Notes under the pieces: model-generated
Told to the model about the DNA's origin: nothing
What the model saw: only the letters and a program-made list of their open reading frames with translations
The model's database searches: none
Shown: piece after piece, positions 58,694-64,000 of the stretch
Position numbering within the stretch: the first letter of the stretch is position 1
Layout of the letters: each line of letters opens with the position of its first letter
Position numbers and translations under genes: made by a program
Assembly (NCBI GenBank): GCA_021774625.1
Contig: JAJFIV010000031.1
Location: 1-64,000 of the forward strand
Origin: Alphaproteobacteria bacterium
GTDB lineage: Bacteria; Pseudomonadota; Alphaproteobacteria; Sphingomonadales; JAKSBY01
Reading direction: 5' to 3'
DNA length: 64,000 nucleotides

Positions 58694-59653
58694 TTATTCC
58701 TCCGGGGGAAGCACTCCAATCGGCCGGTTAATCCTGGCAGGTTTTTCTTCCGTATCCACCTGCAGGCGGAAGACGTCGGGCCGCGCATAATGGCCGGTAA
58801 CGTCGAGATCATATTTGCCGCGAGCGATTTCGCCGAGGTCGATCTCGGCGGTGAGGATGGCTTCTTCGCCGTAAACCGGGCCGGCCAATATTTCGCCCAT
58901 AGGAGAGATAATGGCGCTGCCGCCCCGGATCAGGATGGTTTCCGGATCATTGCCCTGAATGCAGTCGTAATCCGCCGGATAGTCTGACCGCTTGGCGAAC
59001 TGACAGGCGGCCAGCACAAAGCACCGTCCCTCATAGGCCACATGGCGCATGGAACTGATCCACATGTCGCGGTCATCCACTGTGGGGGCGCAGTAAAGTT
59101 CGATCCCGTCCGCATACATGGCGGTGCGCAGCAGCGGCATCATATTTTCCCAGCAGATCACCGCCCCCAGCTTGCCGATATCGGTATCAAAAACCGGCAG
59201 GGTTGAGCCGTCGCCAAAGCCCCAGACCAGACGTTCCAGCGCTGTCGGCATGACTTTGCGGTGTTTGCCGAGATAATTTCCATCCGGTGCGAAGAACAGA
59301 ACTGTACAATACAGGGTGCCGCCGTCGCGTTCGATGACCCCGGTGACGAGATAAATTTTATTGTCTTTGGCGATGGCGGATAATCGCTTAAATTCCGGCC
59401 CCGGAACATCCATGGCGCCATCGTAATAGCGGCGGAAGTCATCTCGTCCCGCCTCGGAGCGCGATCCCAGCCTTGCGCCGAAATCCAGCCCCTTGGGATA
59501 ACCGCCGACAAAGGCTTCCGGAAACAGAACAAGCTTCGCCCCCTGATCCGCTGCCTGTTTCGCAAGATCCTGCATTTTTTCAATGGTTGCCGCGGGATCA
59601 AAGGCGACCGGTGCGGCCTGAACAACGGCAACGGCAACAGGGGGTCTCGGCAT
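58694..59653 (-). CDS. Nitrilase / carbon-nitrogen hydrolase
   Basis: [22 protein letters not shown] ... [26 protein letters not shown] ... [32 protein letters not shown] triad. Confidence 0.93.
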   Translation of the reverse strand: MPRPPVAVAVVQAAPVAFDPAATIEKMQDLAKQAADQGAKLVLFPEAFVGGYPKGLDFGARLGSRSEAGRDDFRRYYDGAMDVPGPEFKRLSAIAKDNKIYLVTGVIERDGGTLYCTVLFFAPDGNYLGKHRKVMPTALERLVWGFGDGSTLPVFDTDIGKLGAVICWENMMPLLRTAMYADGIELYCAPTVDDRDMWISSMRHVAYEGRCFVLAACQFAKRSDYPADYDCIQGNDPETILIRGGSAIISPMGEILAGPVYGEEAILTAEIDLGEIARGKYDLDVTGHYARPDVFRLQVDTEEKPARINRPIGVLPPEE

Positions 59654-59717
59654 GGATGAACGTCCTTCTTGTGCGAAGGCAGCTTAGGGGCACTTGGCCC
59701 AAGAAGAAAGAAAGGAA

Positions 59718-60173
59718 TTATTCGGGCTTTTTGTCCGGCTCTTTCTTCGGCGGCATACTGGTGCGGCCTTCAACGGGGCCGAGGCCGGGGATGACCACCA
59801 CATCCTTTTCATCAATGCCGACAGCATAGGGATAGGGGGTGTAACCGCTTTGATAATCGGCGGGCGGCTGCTCGCAGACCGGGCGCAGAATACCGCAATC
59901 CCAGGCGAAACGATCCGGCAGACCCTTGGCGGGCACCGCCGGCTGAAACTGGCAGGAACAGACCCTGTTCGCCATACAGGCCAGTTGGCCTTCGGTTTCC
60001 GCGGCGCAGAGAAAAGCGGGCTGAGCGGTGCGGGCCAGCAAGTCGTCCACATGCTGGGCCAGAGGGGATGACAGCGGCATAAAGGCAATAAGCGCTGCGA
60101 CCTGCATCCGAAGGTAGATCAGGAACCCGTCCAGCATGGTGCGGACAGTATGTCGGGGCTGTGTCTTGCGCAT
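59718..60173 (-). CDS. Hypothetical secreted Cys-containing protein
   Basis: N-terminal hydrophobic segment AALIAFMPLSSPLAQ then CAAETEGQLACMANRVCSCQ...CEQPP; start trimmed to MRKTQPRH. Confidence 0.5.
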   Translation of the reverse strand: MRKTQPRHTVRTMLDGFLIYLRMQVAALIAFMPLSSPLAQHVDDLLARTAQPAFLCAAETEGQLACMANRVCSCQFQPAVPAKGLPDRFAWDCGILRPVCEQPPADYQSGYTPYPYAVGIDEKDVVVIPGLGPVEGRTSMPPKKEPDKKPE

Positions 60174-60237
60174 GGGCGTCCCTTCCAACAACGCGAAGCC
60201 ATTGTTCATTGTACCACAGTCAAAGGTTAAAGGGCGG

Positions 60238-60774
60238 TTAAGGGGCGAGGGGAGGTATTGTCTCCGGGCCAGTTCCTTCATTTTTCAATTCCGCGTCCGG
60301 GCGGAATTTCAGGGTCACGTTGGGGATGATGCCGGCCTCGATTTCCAGCTCGCAGAAGGAAAAATCGGAAAACCGGATGCGGCCCTTGAGGTCGGCCGCC
60401 TTGAACAGGGAAACGATCAGATTATGGGTCCATTTGCCATGGGCCCTGGTTTCTATCAGCAGGGCTTCCCGCTCTTCCGGCGGCACAATCCGTTCCAGCA
60501 CGAAATGCGGGATCAGGGCCGGGGTGATGCCCATGGAAACCTCAACCTCGGTGACCCGGTAACCGGCGCGCTCAACAAAGGGCAGGGCATCCTCGAACTG
60601 CTTTGCGGCATTGGCAATCTTTTCCGCGCCATAACCTTTGGCCTGGCTGACCGTTCCGGCGTACCAGTCCCGCGCCTGCTCGGACACCTGGCGCACGCTT
60701 TCATCCCCCAGGAATTTTTCGCCCCAGCGCCGGGTTCCCTCGAAAATCCGCCTGACCATTTCCATCTCCTCCAT
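60238..60774 (-). CDS. Hypothetical protein
   Basis: 178 aa ORF with plausible coding composition; no family recognised. Confidence 0.6.
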   Translation of the reverse strand: MEEMEMVRRIFEGTRRWGEKFLGDESVRQVSEQARDWYAGTVSQAKGYGAEKIANAAKQFEDALPFVERAGYRVTEVEVSMGITPALIPHFVLERIVPPEEREALLIETRAHGKWTHNLIVSLFKAADLKGRIRFSDFSFCELEIEAGIIPNVTLKFRPDAELKNEGTGPETIPPLAP

Positions 60775-60846
60775 TCACCCTGTAAACAAATATTAAGCGT
60801 CTTTTCCTATTTTAAAAGGGTAATCGGGAATTATGGGATTCAAAGC

Positions 60847-61647
60847 ATGCAGGATATCCGTTTTTCAGCCGGTGAAACGGTCTACTGCGAGGGTGATCCT
60901 GCCGACGCGATCTATGTCATCGAGACAGGCTCGGTGGAGGTTTCCCGCAGCGTCGATGGGCGCAGCGCCCGCCTTGGCGTGCTCGGTCACGGCGAAATCT
61001 TCGGCGAAAGCGGTGTCATTCAGGACAAGCCCCGTTCAACCACCATGACCGCGCTGAGCGATCTGGTGGCGCTTAAAGTCACCAAAGAACAGTTTCTGAA
61101 GGCATTCGGCGAGGACAATCCCATCGGTCTGCCCCTGCTTCGCATGCTCTGCGCCCGGCTGGCCAAAGCGGATGAAAAACTGTTTGCCATTGATGATACG
61201 GGTGCGACAGATCCCGCGAGGGTCGAGGCCATCGGCGTGATCCGCATGCAGCCCAGCTCCGATCTGATCGTCAAACAGATCGGCGCGGAAGGAATTGTCC
61301 TCAAAGAGCTGCCGTTCCGGGTTGGCCGCCGCATTATGAATGACGATGGCCCCCAGCTCACCGCAAACGGGCTTTCCATTCACGTCGCCCACGACCAGTT
61401 GATGTCGCCCGATCATTTCGAACTGGAAAAGCGCGGTGGGTATCTGATTGTCCGTGACCTTGGCAGCTATCTCGGCACCGTCGTCAACGGCGCCGCGCTT
61501 TCCCGCTACGGACAGCATGCCACCAAAGCCCTGATGTTCGGCGTCAACGAAATCATCGCCGGCACCAAAGAATCGCCCTACCGCTTCCGCGTCATTGTGG
61601 AACAGAAAGCGACGGTGGAGCGGGTGAAGGAAAAGGCGGCGGGTTAA
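60847..61647 (+). CDS. Cyclic-nucleotide-binding-like domain + FHA-like domain protein
   Basis: MQDIRFSAGETVYCEGDPADAIYVIETGSVEVSRSVDG...LGHGEIFGESGVIQDKPRSTTMTA (CNB), then FRVGRR...DQLMSPDHFELEKRGGYLIVRDLGSYLGTVVNG (FHA). Confidence 0.85.
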   Translation: MQDIRFSAGETVYCEGDPADAIYVIETGSVEVSRSVDGRSARLGVLGHGEIFGESGVIQDKPRSTTMTALSDLVALKVTKEQFLKAFGEDNPIGLPLLRMLCARLAKADEKLFAIDDTGATDPARVEAIGVIRMQPSSDLIVKQIGAEGIVLKELPFRVGRRIMNDDGPQLTANGLSIHVAHDQLMSPDHFELEKRGGYLIVRDLGSYLGTVVNGAALSRYGQHATKALMFGVNEIIAGTKESPYRFRVIVEQKATVERVKEKAAG

Positions 61648-61682
61648 GATTGCCGGGCTTTGACAGGGGTAGTCCTGAACGG

Positions 61683-62270
61683 TTAGATATTCTTTTTTTG
61701 CCAGTTTTGAAACCAAGTTTCATTTTGTATGGCAGTCCGAAAGGGAGTCGTTATGCAAGATGGGGCTCGGGATATGTATTTTGCAGCCTCATGCCGACCC
61801 TTAAAATCAGGATCCTGAAGGTACCGCAGCGCATTTTTTACAGAAAAATTCTCCTTCAATTTTTTATTAAAATTACTTTCCAGACCAGTCCAGACAACAA
61901 CATCATACTTTTTTTCTCCAATCCACTGCTTGATATTGTCTGGGGTATCAGGAGTACCTTCGCGACTACCATCAGCAAAATAGTAGCCGATGCGCTTCAA
62001 TACTGTGCCTTCTCTGCTTCGCAAATCACAAATGGCATCATCCGGGTACTTTCTCCTGCTCAGCGTATACTGAGTTGGGAGTTCTGTTCCATGAGCTTCA
62101 TCAATAACAAGCGTGAGTGCGCCTTTTCTCGTTTCCGATATCCGTGAAAATTCTAGCTTCAGATGAGGGCCACACTTATGCCATTCCGTATGATAATTAT
62201 CGAATTCCAGTCTTTGGTCCCACATCAATGATCCCCATCCGAGAATAGCAATTTTCATAACCTTATCCAT
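61683..62270 (-). CDS. Hypothetical, gamma-glutamylcyclotransferase-like fold suspected; AT-rich accessory gene
   Basis: N-terminal KIAILGWGSLMWD resembles the YGSL motif of GGCT-like proteins; composition is clearly AT-richer than flanks. Confidence 0.55.
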   Translation of the reverse strand: MDKVMKIAILGWGSLMWDQRLEFDNYHTEWHKCGPHLKLEFSRISETRKGALTLVIDEAHGTELPTQYTLSRRKYPDDAICDLRSREGTVLKRIGYYFADGSREGTPDTPDNIKQWIGEKKYDVVVWTGLESNFNKKLKENFSVKNALRYLQDPDFKGRHEAAKYISRAPSCITTPFRTAIQNETWFQNWQKKNI

Positions 62271-62306
62271 AAATAGGAATTTTGATTTCAGCTTTACATC
62301 GATTGC

Positions 62307-64000
62307 CTAATATCCGATGGCCATGCCGTCCTTGCGCATTTCGGAAGCTCCCCAATAGACGCCGGTTTCCGGATCGCGCCAGATAGCCTGATAGCCGCCG
62401 AAGGCGCCGTCGCCGATTTCCACCACATGGCCGCGCAGGCGCAGTTCTTCCCGCACGGCTTGCGAAATGCCGGTTTCCACTTCCAGCACGCCGCCGCCGG
62501 TCATGCGGTTTTCCGCGCCGAAGGGTTCGGAGGAACCGGTGTGATGATAGCGCGCCGCATCGCCCGCATCCTGCAGCGTCAGGCCAAAATCCAGCATATT
62601 GACGACAATCTGCACATGGCCCTGGGGCTGCATGTCGCCGCCCATCAGGCCGAAACTCATAACGGGCCGGCCGTCTTTGGTCATGAAGGCGGGGATGATG
62701 GTATGGAAGGGCCGCTTGCCGGGCTCGTAAATATTGGCGTGACCATCCGCCAGCGAAAACAGCGCTCCCCGGTCCTGGAAAATAAAGCCGAGCCCGTCCG
62801 GCACAAGCCCCGAGCCCATGCCGCGATAATTGGACTGGATCAGGGAAACCATCATGCCGTCCTTGTCGGCGACGGTCATATAGATGGTGTCGCCGCTGGC
62901 AAGCTTGATATCGCCATGGTCCACTTCCTGCAGCGCCCTGTCCATATTGATCAGGCGGCGGCGCTCGGCGGCATAGTCCTTGGACAGCAGCTTATCCAAA
63001 GGCACATCGTAGAAATCCATGTCCGCATAAAACCGGGCGCGATCCTCGTAAACGATCTTCTTCGCCTCCGCCATCACATGCAGATAATCCGCCGAATTCA
63101 GGCCCATGGATTTCAGGTCATAGGCTTCGAGAATATTCAGCATCTGCAGCGCCGCGATACCCTGACCGTTGGGCGGCAGCTCCCAGACGTCATAGCCGCG
63201 GTAATTGACGGAGACCGGTTCAATCCAGTCAGAGGTATGGCTGGCAAAATCATCGTAACGCAGCGGCCCGCCGATACGTTTCATATAGGCATCCATAATC
63301 CCAGCCAGTTCGCCTGTATAGAAAACATCCCTGCCGCCCTCGGCGATTTTCTCCAGGGTGTTGGCAAGATCGGGGTTTTTGAAAATATCGCCTTCCGCTG
63401 GCACTTCGCCGTTGATCAGGTAGGTATTGCGGTAATTTTTGATTTCCTCGATTTCGCCGGTGGCGTGGAGTTCCTCATAGCGTGCCTGATAGAGGCCCAT
63501 ATAGTAGGAAACCACCTGGGTGACCGGGAAGCCTTCCCGGGCGTAATCGATCGTCGGCTGAAGAATTTCCGCCATCGGTTTGGAACCGAAGCGTTCATGC
63601 ATTCTGAACCAGCCGTCCACGGTGCCGGGCACGGAAACGGACAGCGAACCGAAATTAGGGATTTCCGTGGCATCTTCGCCAATCCGCGCCCGCAGATCGG
63701 CAAGGGTCTGACCCTGCGGCGAGCGGCCCGAGGCATTGAGGCCGTAAAGCTTTTCCGTTTTCGGATCCCATAGAATGACAAACAAGTCGCCGCCGATGCC
63801 GTTGCCGGTCGGCTCCATCAGGCCGAGCGCCGCGTTGGCCGCAATCGCCGCGTCCACCGCATTACCCCCTGCTTTCAGGATATCGATGGCGATCTGCGAG
63901 GCCAGCGGGTGGCTGGTCGCCGCCATGCCGTTGGTGCCAAGAACCGCGCTCCGGGTTGCGAAAGGCGAGCCGATGACCCTGTCGCCGCGCCCATCCTCGG
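62307..64000 (-). CDS. Gamma-glutamyltransferase family protein, 5' end beyond window
   Basis: Frame open to the edge: EDGRGDRVIGSPFATRSAVLGTNGMAATSHPLASQIAIDILKAGGNAVDAAIAANAALGLMEPTGNGIGGDLFV. Confidence 0.93.
   Translation of the reverse strand, partial: EDGRGDRVIGSPFATRSAVLGTNGMAATSHPLASQIAIDILKAGGNAVDAAIAANAALGLMEPTGNGIGGDLFVILWDPKTEKLYGLNASGRSPQGQTLADLRARIGEDATEIPNFGSLSVSVPGTVDGWFRMHERFGSKPMAEILQPTIDYAREGFPVTQVVSYYMGLYQARYEELHATGEIEEIKNYRNTYLINGEVPAEGDIFKNPDLANTLEKIAEGGRDVFYTGELAGIMDAYMKRIGGPLRYDDFASHTSDWIEPVSVNYRGYDVWELPPNGQGIAALQMLNILEAYDLKSMGLNSADYLHVMAEAKKIVYEDRARFYADMDFYDVPLDKLLSKDYAAERRRLINMDRALQEVDHGDIKLASGDTIYMTVADKDGMMVSLIQSNYRGMGSGLVPDGLGFIFQDRGALFSLADGHANIYEPGKRPFHTIIPAFMTKDGRPVMSFGLMGGDMQPQGHVQIVVNMLDFGLTLQDAGDAARYHHTGSSEPFGAENRMTGGGVLEVETGISQAVREELRLRGHVVEIGDGAFGGYQAIWRDPETGVYWGASEMRKDGMAIGY

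Noticed and set aside
60136-60846. N-terminal 237 residues of the 503 aa ORF at 60136-61647
   Set aside because: The CNB domain starts at Met 60847; the upstream extension overlaps the minus-strand CDS 60238-60774 and looks non-coding.
62427-63773. 448 aa plus-strand ORF opposite gamma-glutamyltransferase
   Set aside because: Antisense artefact of the GGT codon pattern.

Overview
This 64 kb window looks like a gene-dense alphaproteobacterial chromosome. It is mostly housekeeping genes: purE, ubiX, trcR-like, cysteine synthase, agmatinase, folA, sua5, murI, pntA/pntAb/pntB with an aa3-type cox subunit IV, M16 peptidases, and a gamma-glutamyltransferase running off the right edge. Two complete tRNAs are present, Thr-TGT and Arg-TCG. 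Accessory signals: (i) a P4-type integrase N-terminal fragment beside a 3' half of tRNA-Arg(ACG), which looks like the end of an integrated element extending left of the window; (ii) a decayed IS630-like transposase at ~6.2-6.6 kb and a related 267 bp MITE-like element at 38.53-38.80 kb. The MITE has 26 bp terminal inverted repeats and concentric inner inverted repeats. Each element abuts the stop codon of a convergent gene and supplies or rebuilds its TAG; (iii) a TetR-MBL-RND operon preceded by a 32 bp near-perfect palindrome; (iv) tandem S10 peptidases flanking an acidic lipoprotein; (v) a 47.9-58.7 kb locus with five ATP-grasp-like genes from two subfamilies, an M16 peptidase pair, a YVTN beta-propeller and an unassigned protein. 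Item (v) is the best candidate for an undescribed pathway. All family calls come from motif recognition by eye; no database search was run.
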